DNA of 64,000 nucleotides, from assembly GCA_947494445.1 (NCBI GenBank), contig CANLVD010000001.1, forward strand, positions 682,001-746,000, given 5' to 3'. The notes under the pieces were generated by a model, which ran no database searches, was not told where the DNA came from, and saw only the letters and a list, made by a program, of their open reading frames with translations. This stretch comes from an uncultured Paracoccaceae bacterium (lineage in GTDB: Bacteria > Pseudomonadota > Alphaproteobacteria > Rhodobacterales > Rhodobacteraceae). This document shows, in pieces, positions 1-9,485 of this stretch. The translations under genes and the position numbers were made by a program. The first letter of the stretch is position 1; every line of letters begins with the position of its first letter.

Positions 1-1203
1 GCGGTCGTGGATGTAGCGTGCCGACAGATCGACGGCGGATTTGATCGCCTCATGGGTGTAGCGGATTTCGTGGTGGTCCTCAAAATAAGGCTTGAGGCCT
101 TTAAGGATCTTCACGGCATCATCCACAGTCGGTTCGTTCACGTCGATCTTCTGGAACCGGCGGCTGAGTGCGCGGTCCTTCTCGAAGTGTTGACGGAATT
201 CCTTGTAGGTCGTGGATCCCATGCAGCGCAGTTTGCCGCCCTGCAAGGCAGGCTTCAGCAGGTTGGAGGCATCCATCGCACCGCCTGACGTGGCGCCGGC
301 GCCGATCACGGTGTGAATTTCATCGATGAAGAGAACCGCGTCGGGATGATCCTCAAGCTCTTTCATGACGGCTTTCAGCCGTTCTTCGAAATCGCCGCGA
401 TAGCGCGTACCGGCCAGCAGCGCGCCCATGTCGAGTGAGAAGATAGTAGTGTTCTCCAGAACGGCAGGTGTCTCACCATCAACGATCTTGCGGGCCAGAC
501 CCTCGGCAATGGCGGTTTTGCCGACACCGGGATCACCGACCAGCAGAGGGTTGTTCTTGCGACGGCGGCAGAGGACCTGAATGCAGCGCTCGACCTCTGA
601 GTCGCGCCCGATCAGCGGATCGACATTGCCCTCGCGCGATTTGGCGTTCAGATCGACGCAATATTTCTCAAGCGCTGTTTCTTCGCTTTCCTTGGCAGGC
701 TCAGCCCCTTCGCTGGAGACGTCTTCAGCGCCTTGAATGGGGCGCGCCTCGCCAAAGGAGGGATCCTTGGCCACACCATGCGAGATGTAGTTCACCGCGT
801 CATAGCGGGTCATGTCCTGCTCCTGCAGGAAGTAGGCAGCATGGCTTTCACGCTCTGCAAAGATGGCAACCAGAACATTTGCGCCGGTCACCTCGGTGCG
901 TCCGGAACTTTGCACATGGATTGCTGCCCGCTGGATCACCCGCTGGAACCCGGTGGTTGGCGCAGCCTCGGATCCGTCGATGTCCGACACCAGACTGTCC
1001 AGTTCCTCATCCAGAAACTTGGTCAGTTTTGTGCGCAGCTCGCCCAGATCGACCGAGCAGGCGTTCATCACCCGTGCGGCGTCAGGCTCGTCCAAGAGGG
1101 CAAGCAGAAGGTGTTCAAGCGTGGCAAGCTCGTGCTTGCGCTCATTTGCCAGACCAAGCGCGGAGTGAATTGCGGTTTCCAGCGTGCTTGAAAAAGATGG
1201 CAT
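1..1203 (-). CDS. clpA: ATP-dependent Clp protease ATP-binding subunit ClpA (3' end cut off by window)
   Basis: This is the unfoldase partner of ClpP, a cytoplasmic AAA+ hexamer that feeds substrates (including ClpS-delivered N-degron proteins) into the protease. The window holds the first 401 codons, starting at ATG 1203. The N-terminus [19 protein letters not shown] is the ClpA N-domain repeat. Walker [18 protein letters not shown] lies near residue 220, and Walker [10 protein letters not shown] with the following [18 protein letters not shown] segment near residue 290, so AAA domain 1 is present. The second AAA domain lies beyond base 1. Upstream on the minus strand, a CTTGAA (1301-1306) and CCCGAA (1281-1286) pair is a weak RpoH-like promoter candidate. 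No clpS is visible upstream within the window. Confidence 0.96.
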   Translation of the reverse strand, partial: MPSFSSTLETAIHSALGLANERKHELATLEHLLLALLDEPDAARVMNACSVDLGELRTKLTKFLDEELDSLVSDIDGSEAAPTTGFQRVIQRAAIHVQSSGRTEVTGANVLVAIFAERESHAAYFLQEQDMTRYDAVNYISHGVAKDPSFGEARPIQGAEDVSSEGAEPAKESEETALEKYCVDLNAKSREGNVDPLIGRDSEVERCIQVLCRRRKNNPLLVGDPGVGKTAIAEGLARKIVDGETPAVLENTTIFSLDMGALLAGTRYRGDFEERLKAVMKELEDHPDAVLFIDEIHTVIGAGATSGGAMDASNLLKPALQGGKLRCMGSTTYKEFRQHFEKDRALSRRFQKIDVNEPTVDDAVKILKGLKPYFEDHHEIRYTHEAIKSAVDLSARYIHDR

Positions 1204-1408
1204 GTCTGCGTCCTTATCCATATCGACATATACAGGATGGTACATGTCTCTCGTGTCTCTATGAGACCTTAATCTATAATTTCGGGTTATTTGCGGCGGC
1301 TTCAAGGGCAAACTTGTGAGAAGTTTTGCATCCTGCCCAAAGAGTGATCAGAAATGAACCGATCTCGACGTCCGATTATGGACGGGGAACGCCGAAAACG
1401 CGTTCGAA

Positions 1409-1428
1409 AACCGGCAAAAATACCGGTT
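1409..1428 (-). terminator. Possible terminator hairpin after the TSUP/TIGR02186 operon
   Basis: Read on the minus strand, AACCGG and CCGGTT form a 6-bp stem around an 8-nt T-rich loop, followed by TTTTC. It touches the stop codon of the upstream gene. The stem is short, so this is a weak call. Confidence 0.35.
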
Positions 1429-2186
1429 CAGCGGCGCAGCATGCGGAAGGCTTCCGATGCACCCCAGCCAGCGGCCAATGCCACAAGGATGGACAGAATG
1501 CCGTAAAGCAGGGGCTGTTCATGGGCCATATTGTAGATCAGACGCTCCAGCCCGGATTTGTGCACGACGATTGTGGTCTCGGCGACGCTGATCACATCCC
1601 GGTCGCGCATCAGGTACATGCGTGTGCGGTAGTCGCCTTCAACCAGATTGGCAGGCAGGGCGATGGTCGTGCGAAACAGGGTCTCTTCGGTCAGATCGAC
1701 GGTACGTTCCTGAATGGAGTACAACCCCTGATCCTTCTTGATGCGCACAACCGCATCAGTGAAGCGTTCGGGCATGTCGATGTTGCTGGGGGCGCCCACG
1801 AGCCGGACAACCTTGTCCAGACCGATCCCATGGCGCAGCCGGTCGGTGGCCGAGATGATCTGCTCCAGGGGGCCGGTGGTCGCAACCGTATAGAAGGCCG
1901 GTGCCTGATCAACCTCCACCGCCTCGGAGTTCACCCAGATGCCAAGTTTGCGTTGCTTTTCGCGAACCATGATCGGCTCGCTCGGGCCTTCGATGGTGAT
2001 GGCGACTTCCAGCGGACCGGCGTCTTCGGGCACCGGTGCCTCGCGCTTTACCGCGCCATAGACGAAAATCTCGGAGCCGTCGAAATTGGCGGTGATCGCG
2101 ACCCGGTTCTGGCTGAGCGCGCCGACGACTTCTTCGGCGCGGACCGGAAGAACCAGCAGCAGAGATATGAAAAGAAGCCGGATCAA
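1428..2186 (-). CDS. TIGR02186-type conserved membrane-anchored protein
   Basis: The 252-residue protein matches what I know of the alphaproteobacterial TIGR02186/Alph_Pro_TM family, whose function is unknown. An N-terminal signal peptide (about residues 1-18, ending VRAEE), a periplasmic body and a single C-terminal membrane helix (about 222-244) are visible. The start is a TTG at 2186 whose last bases overlap the TGA of the TSUP exporter gene (TTGA), pointing to translational coupling. Family members commonly sit beside a TauE/SafE exporter, as here, so a role in the same export process is likely but not shown. Confidence 0.85.
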   Translation of the reverse strand: MIRLLFISLLLVLPVRAEEVVGALSQNRVAITANFDGSEIFVYGAVKREAPVPEDAGPLEVAITIEGPSEPIMVREKQRKLGIWVNSEAVEVDQAPAFYTVATTGPLEQIISATDRLRHGIGLDKVVRLVGAPSNIDMPERFTDAVVRIKKDQGLYSIQERTVDLTEETLFRTTIALPANLVEGDYRTRMYLMRDRDVISVAETTIVVHKSGLERLIYNMAHEQPLLYGILSILVALAAGWGASEAFRMLRR

Positions 2187-3100
2187 TGTCCGCCCCCGCC
2201 TAGAGAGAAGAGTTCCGAGGGTTGAACGATCAGGTCAAAGGCAAGCTTGCCGCAGACCGCAAGCACCATGATGGCCAGAAGAATGCGCAGTTGTTCGGCT
2301 TTCAGGCGCACACCAAGGCGCGTGCCGATCTGCGCGCCGATCACACCGCCGATCAGGAGCAGCACCGCCAGCACCGCATCGACGGTGTAGTTCTGGGTTG
2401 CGTGCATCAAGGTGGTGAAGCCGGTCACAAAGATGATCTGGAACAGCGAGGTGCCCACGACAACTTTGGTCGGCATGCCAAGGATGTAGATCATGGCGGG
2501 CACCATGATGAATCCGCCGCCCACGCCCATGATGGCCGCCAGAATGCCCACCAGTGCGCCAATGATGAACGGCGGGATGGCCGAGATGTACAGCTGGCTC
2601 TGGCGGAAGCGCATCTTGAGCGGCAGGCCGTGGATCCATGAATGATGCTTGCGTGGGGGCAAGGACTTGACGGGCTGTTTCGACCGTCGAATGGCGCGCA
2701 GGCTTTCGACGAACATCAGCGAGCCGATCACGCCCAGAAAAACCACATAGCAGAGCGTCACCAGAAGCTCGACCTGACCAAGTTGCTTGAGCATCTTGAA
2801 GATCTGCACACCGATGGCAGCGCCCAGCAAACCGCCCAAGAGCAGGACGGTCCCCATCTTGAGGTCCACGGTCTTTCGCCTGAGATGCGCGAGCACGCCG
2901 GAAAACGAGGAGGCAACGATCTGGTTGGCCTCGGTTGCGACCGCAACGGCAGGGGGAATGCCGATGAAAAACAACAGAGGCGTCATCAGAAACCCGCCGC
3001 CCACGCCGAACATGCCCGACAGGATGCCCACGATCCCGCCCAGTCCCAGAAGCAAGAATGCATTCACGGATACTTCGGCAATGGGCAGGTAGACTTGCAT
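2183..3100 (-). CDS. TSUP family (TauE/SafE) sulfite/anion exporter
   Basis: Inner-membrane exporter of the TauE/SafE family, whose members move sulfite, sulfoacetate or other organosulfur anions. The two internal repeats are clear: GMFGVGGGFLMTPLL near residue 30 and AIMGVGGGFIMVPAMIY near residue 205, each followed by hydrophobic helices, with a basic cytoplasmic linker (RRSKQ...PPRKHHS) between them. I chose ATG 3100 (MQVYLPIAEVSVNAFLLLG), preceded by GGAG, over an in-frame ATG at 3130 with no ribosome binding site. That gives 305 residues. It is cotranscribed with the TIGR02186-type gene downstream. The substrate cannot be read from the sequence. Confidence 0.9.
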   Translation of the reverse strand: MQVYLPIAEVSVNAFLLLGLGGIVGILSGMFGVGGGFLMTPLLFFIGIPPAVAVATEANQIVASSFSGVLAHLRRKTVDLKMGTVLLLGGLLGAAIGVQIFKMLKQLGQVELLVTLCYVVFLGVIGSLMFVESLRAIRRSKQPVKSLPPRKHHSWIHGLPLKMRFRQSQLYISAIPPFIIGALVGILAAIMGVGGGFIMVPAMIYILGMPTKVVVGTSLFQIIFVTGFTTLMHATQNYTVDAVLAVLLLIGGVIGAQIGTRLGVRLKAEQLRILLAIMVLAVCGKLAFDLIVQPSELFSLGGGGH

Positions 3101-3200
3101 GGATGGTGAGACTCCGTAATGGACGTGCATTATGCCTGTTGCCGATCAAAAGCAATCCGGCCAGACTGCGTCAATTCGGAGCAATTCTGGACTGAGCGTG

Positions 3201-3614
3201 ATGAAATCGGTTTTCCATCTGGCCTATCATGTGACCGACCTTGAAAAGGCGCGTGCGTTCTATGGGAGCGTCCTTGGCTGTGCCGAAGGGCGTTCAACCG
3301 AGACCTGGGTTGATTTCGACTTTTTCGGGCATCAGCTGTCGTTGCATCTGGGAACACCCTTTGCGACCGCGCGCACCGGACAGGTCGGTGATCACATGGT
3401 GCCGATGCCGCATCTGGGTGTGGTTTTGGGCTATGATGACTGGCGTGCACTTGCCGACAGGCTGGAAAGCGCGGATGTGGATTTCGTGCTGCCGCCATCG
3501 GTGCGGTTCGAGGGCTCACCGGGAGAGCAATGGACGATGTTTTTCAATGATCCGTCTGGCAACCCCATTGAGGTCAAGGGGTTTCGCGACACCGCAGGCA
3601 TCTTCGAAAGTTGA
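3201..3614 (+). CDS. VOC (glyoxalase/bleomycin resistance) family protein
   Basis: A small single-domain vicinal-oxygen-chelate protein of 137 residues. The typical start FHLAYHVTDLEKARAFYGSVLG and end FFNDPSGNPIEVKGF carry metal-ligand positions of the family (early His, terminal Glu). ATG 3201 is preferred because the family fold starts there. A longer reading from 3132 adds 23 unrelated residues and would overlap the divergent exporter's leader. The reaction is unknown; relatives include glyoxalase I, dioxygenases and resistance proteins. It stands alone, convergent with the nucleoside operon. Confidence 0.8.
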   Translation: MKSVFHLAYHVTDLEKARAFYGSVLGCAEGRSTETWVDFDFFGHQLSLHLGTPFATARTGQVGDHMVPMPHLGVVLGYDDWRALADRLESADVDFVLPPSVRFEGSPGEQWTMFFNDPSGNPIEVKGFRDTAGIFES

Positions 3615-3627
3615 ACGGTCGGTGACT

Positions 3628-3648
3628 GAGTATTTTGGGAAAGTCGAA
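3628..3648 (+). repeat. Copy of a short interspersed motif (GAGTATTTTGGGAAAGTCGAA)
   Basis: This lies in the convergent gap between the VOC gene and the wHTH gene. It resembles stretches at 19240-19269, 39074-39110 and 44191-44223 that share a GAGTATTTTTGG-AAAATCGAA core, usually after a GCCTCCGGCGGG segment. The GC-rich half is missing here. Confidence 0.4.
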
Positions 3649-3650
3649 GC

Positions 3651-3980
3651 TCAAGGTTCGGGCTGTTGGGTTTCCAGCCAGTCAAGAAGCGGAGCGGATG
3701 CATCCTTGAGCCGCGCTTCTGTCTGGGCGTAGCGGTCAAGCAGTTCGTGACCCAAAGCGGTCAGGGTGTCGTCATCCTGCATCAACGGGTGGGCGAAACA
3801 GGCCTGCAACGTGTCGATCAGGAAGCGGGCGCGTGGCATGTCCATGTCGATGGAGCGTGCGGCCAGTTCCAGCGATCCCGTTTCGGCCACCTTGCGCAGA
3901 AGATCCACCTTGCCGCCACCGATCATGTCATTGCGGACGTAGATCTTGGTGCGCAGGCCGGGGGTATCGGATTTGCTCAC
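3651..3980 (-). CDS. Small winged-helix (ModE/LysR N-domain-like) protein
   Basis: A 109-residue protein consisting of one DNA-binding domain of the ModE/LysR N-terminal type. A helix-turn-helix is visible in KVDLLRKVAETGSLELAARSIDMDMPRARFLI (about residues 24-55), and there is no ligand domain. Its ATG overlaps the TGA of the purine nucleoside phosphorylase gene (ATGA), so it is the last gene of the nucleoside operon. It may be a local regulator of that operon. Its target and ligand are unknown. Confidence 0.7.
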   Translation of the reverse strand: MSKSDTPGLRTKIYVRNDMIGGGKVDLLRKVAETGSLELAARSIDMDMPRARFLIDTLQACFAHPLMQDDDTLTALGHELLDRYAQTEARLKDASAPLLDWLETQQPEP

Positions 3981-4768
3981 GCGAGGTCTTTCAGGTAGCG
4001 GCGCAGGACGCGTTCCAGCTTGGCAGCGCCCAATGGAGCCATGGCCTTGGTGTGTTCATGGCTGATCGCCTCATCCGACATGCCCGCGGCCATGTTGGTG
4101 ATCGTCGAGATGGCAGCGCAGCGCAGGCCCAGAAAACGGCCGAGTATGACTTCGGGCACGGTGGACATGCCAACCGCATCGGCACCAAGGATCTTGAGCG
4201 CTCGGATTTCAGCCGGGGTCTCAAAGGACGGGCCGGAATACCAGGCATAGACACCCGACAGGAGATCTATTCCTTCGGAGTTTGCGGCTTTGGTGAGTTT
4301 TGTGCGGATCGCCGGGTCGTAGGCATCGGTCATGTTGACGAAACGCCGGTCCGTGGCCTCTCCGATGAGGGGGTTGAGACCGGAATAGTTCAGATGATCC
4401 TCAATCAGCATCAGATCCCCGGGCGGGGTTTCTGACCGGAAAGAGCCCGCAGCATTGGTCAGGATCAACTGCTCGGCACCAAGGGCTGCAACGGTTTCCA
4501 GCGGCAGGCGCATGGCGTTGGGATTGCCTGCCTCGTAGTAATGCGCACGTCCCCCCAGAACGGCAACGTGCACGCCTTCCAGATCGCCGATGACCAGTTT
4601 CGGTGCGTGGCCCGACACGCCTGCATGGGGAAAACCGGCAAGCTGGTCGTAGGGGATCGAGACGCCATCCACCGTATCAGCCAGATGTCCAAGGCCGGAG
4701 CCAAGGATCAGGGCCGCACGGACCGGGGCTTCGCCTGCCTGGGCGCGGATGTCATCAACAAGACTCAT
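3977..4768 (-). CDS. Purine nucleoside phosphorylase (inosine/guanosine type)
   Basis: A cytoplasmic enzyme that cleaves purine nucleosides with phosphate to the base and ribose 1-phosphate. The 263 residues fit the trimeric PNP family: phosphate loop LILGSGLGHLAD near residue 20, GRAHYYEAGN, ILTNAAGS, GPSFETPAEIRAL and MSTVPEV, and the base-contacting TITNMAAGMS near residue 230. The start at ATG 4768 shares a base with the TGA of the upstream permease gene (TGATG); longer in-frame readings run into that permease. Position directly after a BMP-type nucleoside ABC transporter supports use of imported nucleosides. Confidence 0.93.
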   Translation of the reverse strand: MSLVDDIRAQAGEAPVRAALILGSGLGHLADTVDGVSIPYDQLAGFPHAGVSGHAPKLVIGDLEGVHVAVLGGRAHYYEAGNPNAMRLPLETVAALGAEQLILTNAAGSFRSETPPGDLMLIEDHLNYSGLNPLIGEATDRRFVNMTDAYDPAIRTKLTKAANSEGIDLLSGVYAWYSGPSFETPAEIRALKILGADAVGMSTVPEVILGRFLGLRCAAISTITNMAAGMSDEAISHEHTKAMAPLGAAKLERVLRRYLKDLA

Positions 4769-5796
4769 CAGCGTTCCTTCACATATGGCACACCGCCTGC
4801 ACGAGGCGGGATGGCCTTGCCCCCGACACCTGCGAGGATAACGACCGTGAGGATATAAGGCAGCGCCTCCATGAAGTCGGATGGGATCACGAAGAGGCCG
4901 AAGACATCGACCTTGGGATAATAGGTCGAGACCGCTTGCAGGAAGCCAAAGAGAAGACAGGCCCACATGGCGGCCCATGGGCGCCAACGGGCAAAGATGA
5001 GGGCTGCAAGCGCGATGAAGCCCCTGAGCGCCGTCATGTCGCGACCAAAGCCAGCAGCTGCCGTGCCCATGGACAGATATGCGCCTGCCAGACCACATAG
5101 CACGCCACAGATGATCACGGCGGCATAGCGCAGACGGGTGACGGAAATCCCTGCGGTGTCCACGGCGCCGGGGTTTTCACCCACCGCGCGCAGGCGCAGG
5201 CCGAAGCGGGTGCGGAACAGTACCCACCAGGTCAATGGCACGCAGAGAAGGCCAACATAGACAAAGATCACATGACCCGAAATCACTTCGGAATACATCA
5301 GACCGATGATCGGCACCGATGACAGCGTCTCGGCAAAGGGCAGGGTGATCTCGGAAAAGCGCGCATCGCCCGTCAGGGGCGGGGTCTGACCGCCGCGCTT
5401 GAAGATGTTCTGCGAGATCAGAACTGTCAGGCCAGCGGCGAGGAAGTTGATTGCCACCCCCGATATCAGCTGATTGCCCCTCAGTGTAATCGAGGCCAGA
5501 CCATGGATAATCGACAGAAAGACCGAGGCCACAATTCCTGCAAAGACACCCAGCCATGCGGCCTGCCAGCCCCAGCCAAGACCGCTCAACTGACCCAGTT
5601 GCGGATTGTCCACGGGCGCTGAGGCCCAGACCGCAACGGCAGCGGAGGCAAAGGCCGCCGCCAGCATCTTGCCCTCAAGCCCGATGTCGAAAATGCCTGC
5701 CCGCTCGGAAAACAGACCCGCCAGGCAGGCCAGCAAAAGCGGTGTGGCCAGACGCAACGTGCTGTCGAGAAGACGGAGGATATCGAGATAATCCAT
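4768..5796 (-). CDS. Nucleoside ABC transporter permease (YufQ/NupQ-like)
   Basis: An inner-membrane subunit of a BMP-type nucleoside importer, BPD_transp_2 family, with about ten hydrophobic segments over 342 residues. The N-terminal TPLLLACLAGLFSERAGIF followed by DIGLEGKML, and the later ENPGAVDTAGISV, are typical of this branch of the carbohydrate/nucleoside permeases. It lies 3 bp after the preceding permease gene and overlaps pnp by one base, inside one operon with the binding protein and the double ATPase. Confidence 0.92.
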   Translation of the reverse strand: MDYLDILRLLDSTLRLATPLLLACLAGLFSERAGIFDIGLEGKMLAAAFASAAVAVWASAPVDNPQLGQLSGLGWGWQAAWLGVFAGIVASVFLSIIHGLASITLRGNQLISGVAINFLAAGLTVLISQNIFKRGGQTPPLTGDARFSEITLPFAETLSSVPIIGLMYSEVISGHVIFVYVGLLCVPLTWWVLFRTRFGLRLRAVGENPGAVDTAGISVTRLRYAAVIICGVLCGLAGAYLSMGTAAAGFGRDMTALRGFIALAALIFARWRPWAAMWACLLFGFLQAVSTYYPKVDVFGLFVIPSDFMEALPYILTVVILAGVGGKAIPPRAGGVPYVKER

Positions 5797-5799
5797 AGC

Positions 5800-6891
5800 T
5801 CAATTCCCCCTTGAAAGGCGGGCGAACATGCCCTCGACCGGGAAGCGCACCAGATTTTCCAGTGCGCCCATGAAGAGGATCACCAGAGCCTGAATGGTCA
5901 CGATCATATCGCGGGAAATCGCCGGGATTTCAAAGGCAAGCTCGGTACCGCCCTGATAAAGCACGCCGAAAAGGATCGCTGCGAGCAGCACGCCCACCGG
6001 GTGCGAGCGGCCCATCAGCGCCACCGCGATGCCGACAAAACCGGCCCCTTGCACGTGATCAAGCACCAGCTTCTGCTGCTCGCCCATCACCGTGTTGAGC
6101 GCCATCATGCCTGCCAGAGCACCCGAGACGACCATGGTGATCACCGTGATCTTGACCGGGTTGATGCCTGCATAAATGGCAGCGGGTTGCTGGAAGCCGA
6201 AGGCCCGCAGCTCGTAGCCAAACTTGGATTTCCAGATCAGAAGCCAGACCAGAACGCAGCAGATCAGGGCCACGAAGAACGAGATGTTGAGCGGCGTGCG
6301 GGTCATCTCCATCCCGAACCAGCCCGCGATGTCCTGCATGAAGGGCAGCTGCGCGCCGTCTTCGAATCGACGGGACTCTGGCGCCATGGAGCCCTCTTTC
6401 TTCAAGGGCCCGTTCATCAGGAAGCCCAGAAGCTTGGCTCCGATGTAGTTGAACATGATCGTGGTGATCACGATGTGGCTGCCGCGTTTGGCCTGCAGAT
6501 AGGCCGGGACCAGTGCCCAGAGAGCGCCGAAAATGGCGGCAGACAGGATCGCCAGCGGGAAGGTGATCAGCCAATGGGTGCCATCGAGTGTGAGTGCTAC
6601 GACAGCCACGCCAACGCCGCCAAGGGCTGCCTGCCCCTCACCCCCGATGTTGAAAAGCGAGCCGTGGAAGGCGACCGCGACGGCCAGCCCCGTGAAGATG
6701 AAGTTGGTGGTGTAAAACAGCGTGTAGCCGATGCCATAATCGCTGCCCAAGGCACCGGTCAGCATGATTTTCATGGCACGGAACGGATCCTCGCCAATGA
6801 AGACGACCACAAGTCCCGCCACAAAGAACGCGAGAAACAGGTTCAGAAAAGGGATGAGCGCAAGATCGGCCCAACGGGGGATGGATTTCAT
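5800..6891 (-). CDS. Nucleoside ABC transporter permease (YufP/NupP-like)
   Basis: The second membrane subunit of the importer, 363 residues, BPD_transp_2 family. Family marks are NIGGEGQAALGGVGVA near residue 84, the EAA-like cytoplasmic stretch RAFGFQQPAAIYAGI near residue 230 and MGRSHPVGVLLAAILFG near residue 295. Its ATG overlaps the stop of the ATPase gene (ATGA), indicating coupled translation. The two permeases are different proteins of the same fold and probably form a heterodimer. Confidence 0.92.
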   Translation of the reverse strand: MKSIPRWADLALIPFLNLFLAFFVAGLVVVFIGEDPFRAMKIMLTGALGSDYGIGYTLFYTTNFIFTGLAVAVAFHGSLFNIGGEGQAALGGVGVAVVALTLDGTHWLITFPLAILSAAIFGALWALVPAYLQAKRGSHIVITTIMFNYIGAKLLGFLMNGPLKKEGSMAPESRRFEDGAQLPFMQDIAGWFGMEMTRTPLNISFFVALICCVLVWLLIWKSKFGYELRAFGFQQPAAIYAGINPVKITVITMVVSGALAGMMALNTVMGEQQKLVLDHVQGAGFVGIAVALMGRSHPVGVLLAAILFGVLYQGGTELAFEIPAISRDMIVTIQALVILFMGALENLVRFPVEGMFARLSRGN

Positions 6892-8477
6892 GCGGCACTC
6901 TCCGCCTTGGGGTCGATGCCTGCCATCAGGAGGCCAAGTTCGCTTTCGTCAGTTTCTCCGGGCAGGCGTTCGCCCGAGATCTTGCCGTCAAACATCACAA
7001 TGATCCGGTCAGAGAGCGCGAGGATCTCTTCCAGTTCGACCGAGACCAGCAGGATTGCCTTGCCCTGATCGCGCAGCGCCACGATCTGCTGGTGGATGAA
7101 CTCGATCGCGCCGATGTCCACGCCGCGCGTGGGCTGGCCGATCAAGAGGACGTCTGGGTTGCGTTCGATCTCGCGTGCCAGAACGATTTTCTGCTGGTTA
7201 CCGCCTGAGAAGTTCGCAGCCTTCAGCTTTGGATCGGGTGGGCGTATGTCGAAACGTTCCATCTTGCCACGGGCATCCTCCAGCATCTCGCGCTGGTTCA
7301 TCAGGCCCATGGACGCGTTGAACTCGGGCTCGCCGTGATAGCCGAAGGTGGTGTTCTCCCAGGCGAGAAATTTCATGATCAGGCCGAGATGGTGCCGGTC
7401 CTCGGGCACATGGCCGATGCCTGCCTTGCGCCGGTCACCTGCATCATTGCCGCCCAACAGGTCCAGTGGCTGACCGTTCAGGATAACCTGTCCGCCCGAT
7501 GCCTCGGTTATTCCACCCAGCACTTCCAGAAGCGCGGACTGCCCGTTTCCGGCAACGCCTGCCACACCAAGGATCTCGCCGCGTTTCAACTCAAGCGAGA
7601 TGGATTTCAGGCGATCAACGCCATCCTCGTCGGTAACCTTCAGGTCTTTGACCTGCAAAAGGCTTTCGCCCGGGGTTGCCACGTCCTTGTCGACCTGTAG
7701 CAGCACCCGGCGTCCAACCATCAACTCTGCCAGTTCGGTGGGCGATGTCTCCGATGTCTTCACGGTCGCTGTCATCTCGCCCCGGCGCATGACGCTGACC
7801 GTGTCAGTGATCGCCATGATCTCTCGCAGCTTGTGGGTGATCAGGATGATCGTCTTGCCTTGCGCCTTGAGGCCTTCAAGGATGCGGAACAGGTGATCGG
7901 CCTCGGCCGGGGTCAGTACACCTGTGGGCTCGTCCAAAATCAGGATGTCAGCGGAACGATAGAGCGCCTTGAGGATCTCGACCCGCTGTTGCAGACCGAC
8001 GGCCAGTTCTTCAACAACGGCATCGGGATCGACCTCAAGCTCATATTCATGAGCGAGTTCGACCAGAAGCTTGCGTGCCTTGGCCAGCGAAGGGCGCAAC
8101 AAGGCACCGTCTTCAGCCCCCAGCACCACGTTTTCCAGAACCGTGAAGGGTTGGACCAGCATGAAGTGCTGATGAACCATGCCAATGCCTGCGGCAATCG
8201 CATCGTCTGAATTGTGGATCTGGGTCGGTTTGCCGTTGATTTTGATCTCGCCCCTATCGGCTTGATAAAAGCCGTAGAGGATCGACATCAGTGTTGATTT
8301 GCCCGCACCGTTCTCGCCCACGATCCCGTGGATCGCGCCCTTTTGCACGGTCAGTGAAATGTCCTTGTTGGCCTGAACCGGCCCGAATGATTTTGAAATT
8401 CCGCTCAGTTCAATCGCGGGCGGCAAAGAGGCGGTCGCATCTGACCGCCCCTTCGATGTTTGTGCAACGTCGCTCAT
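6888..8477 (-). CDS. Nucleoside ABC transporter ATP-binding protein, two fused ABC domains
   Basis: Cytoplasmic ATPase subunit with two nucleotide-binding domains in 529 residues. Domain 1 has Walker A GENGAGKST near residue 55 and Walker B LILDEPTGVLTP near residue 190. Domain 2 has a degenerate Walker A (GVAGNGQSALLEVL, no GKS), the signature NFSGGNQQKIVLAREI and a Walker-B-like LLIGQPTRGVDIG. This one-good, one-degenerate layout is normal in the sugar/nucleoside (RbsA, YufO) family. ATG 8477 is preferred over TTG 8483, which lies directly against the stop of the binding-protein gene. Confidence 0.93.
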   Translation of the reverse strand: MSDVAQTSKGRSDATASLPPAIELSGISKSFGPVQANKDISLTVQKGAIHGIVGENGAGKSTLMSILYGFYQADRGEIKINGKPTQIHNSDDAIAAGIGMVHQHFMLVQPFTVLENVVLGAEDGALLRPSLAKARKLLVELAHEYELEVDPDAVVEELAVGLQQRVEILKALYRSADILILDEPTGVLTPAEADHLFRILEGLKAQGKTIILITHKLREIMAITDTVSVMRRGEMTATVKTSETSPTELAELMVGRRVLLQVDKDVATPGESLLQVKDLKVTDEDGVDRLKSISLELKRGEILGVAGVAGNGQSALLEVLGGITEASGGQVILNGQPLDLLGGNDAGDRRKAGIGHVPEDRHHLGLIMKFLAWENTTFGYHGEPEFNASMGLMNQREMLEDARGKMERFDIRPPDPKLKAANFSGGNQQKIVLAREIERNPDVLLIGQPTRGVDIGAIEFIHQQIVALRDQGKAILLVSVELEEILALSDRIIVMFDGKISGERLPGETDESELGLLMAGIDPKAESAA

Positions 8478-8483
8478 CCTCAA

Positions 8484-9485
8484 TCAGGAGACTGGGCAGC
8501 TGTCGTCGCTTGTGTAGTCATGGACGGCAATCTCGCCCGCGATGATCTTGGCTTTTGCAGCTTCCACCGCATCGACCATATCAGAGCTGACCAGATCCTT
8601 GTTGTTGTCGTCCATTGCGTAGCCAACTCCATCCTGCGCCACACCCAGAACCGAGAAGCCCGGAGTGAATGCGTCGTTCTTGGCGTCCATCATTGCGTTG
8701 TAAACAGCGACATCAACGCGCTTGAGCATGGAGGTCAGAACCTTGCCGGGCTGCATGCCGTTCTGGTTGCTGTCAACGCCAATGCCCAGAATGCCTGCAT
8801 CTGCGGCGGCCTGAAGCACACCACGGCCTGTGCCACCTGCTGCATGATAGACAACGTCAGCGCCCTGATCGACTTGCGAGCGTGTCAGCTCGCCACCCTT
8901 CACAGGGTCGTTCCAGGCAGCACCGGTTGTGCCGGTCATGTTCTGGATCACGGTTGCATCAGCGTTCACCGCCTTGACGCCCTGCACGTAGCCACAGGCA
9001 AATTTGCGGATCAGCGGGATGTCCATGCCGCCGACAAAGCCGACTGTGCCGCTCTCGGACTTCATCGCAGCCATCATGCCCACAAGGTAGGAGCCTTCAT
9101 GCTCGTTGAAGACGACCGAACGGACGTTTGGCAGGTCAACCACCATGTCGACGATGGCAAAGTTTGTGTCCGGGAATTCCGCCGCAACCGCTTCCATGGC
9201 CGAGCCGTAGGCAAAGCCTGCAACCACGATGGGGTTGTTGCCTTGTTGCGCGAAACGGCGCAGGGCCTGCTCGCGCTGGGCGTCGGACTGGATTTCGAAC
9301 TCACGGTATTCGATGCCGGTCTCTTCCTTGAAGCGCTCGGCACCACGGAATGAGGCCTCGTTGAACGAGCCGTCAAACTTGCCGCCGATGTCGAAGATCA
9401 CCGCAGGTTTGATGTCGGCTGCAAAGGATGCTCCGGCCAGGCCTGCTGCGGCCGCCGTGAGCGCGAGAGATTTCAGAAAGTGCAT
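8484..9485 (-). CDS. BMP family nucleoside-binding lipoprotein-like periplasmic protein
   Basis: The periplasmic substrate-binding subunit of the importer, 333 residues, Bmp/Med family. The signal peptide is clear (about 1-22, ending GASFAAD) but has no lipobox Cys. The family pattern DIGGKFDGSFNEASFRGAERF follows, then VAGFAYG, VVFNEHEGSYLVGMMAA, VGFVGGMDIPLIRKF and GVDSNQNG. A strong ribosome binding site (GGAGG) precedes ATG 9485. It is the first gene of a six-gene operon that ends with purine nucleoside phosphorylase and a wHTH gene, so purine nucleosides are the likely ligand. Confidence 0.93.
   Translation of the reverse strand: MHFLKSLALTAAAAGLAGASFAADIKPAVIFDIGGKFDGSFNEASFRGAERFKEETGIEYREFEIQSDAQREQALRRFAQQGNNPIVVAGFAYGSAMEAVAAEFPDTNFAIVDMVVDLPNVRSVVFNEHEGSYLVGMMAAMKSESGTVGFVGGMDIPLIRKFACGYVQGVKAVNADATVIQNMTGTTGAAWNDPVKGGELTRSQVDQGADVVYHAAGGTGRGVLQAAADAGILGIGVDSNQNGMQPGKVLTSMLKRVDVAVYNAMMDAKNDAFTPGFSVLGVAQDGVGYAMDDNNKDLVSSDMVDAVEAAKAKIIAGEIAVHDYTSDDSCPVS

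Noticed and set aside
1281-1306. Heat-shock (RpoH) promoter of clpA
   Set aside because: CTTGAA and CCCGAA with 14-bp spacing is suggestive, but the second element is too far from consensus to list as a feature.
1326-2225. A 299-residue plus-strand frame
   Set aside because: It is antisense to the TIGR02186-type gene, which has a signal peptide, membrane anchor and coupled start.
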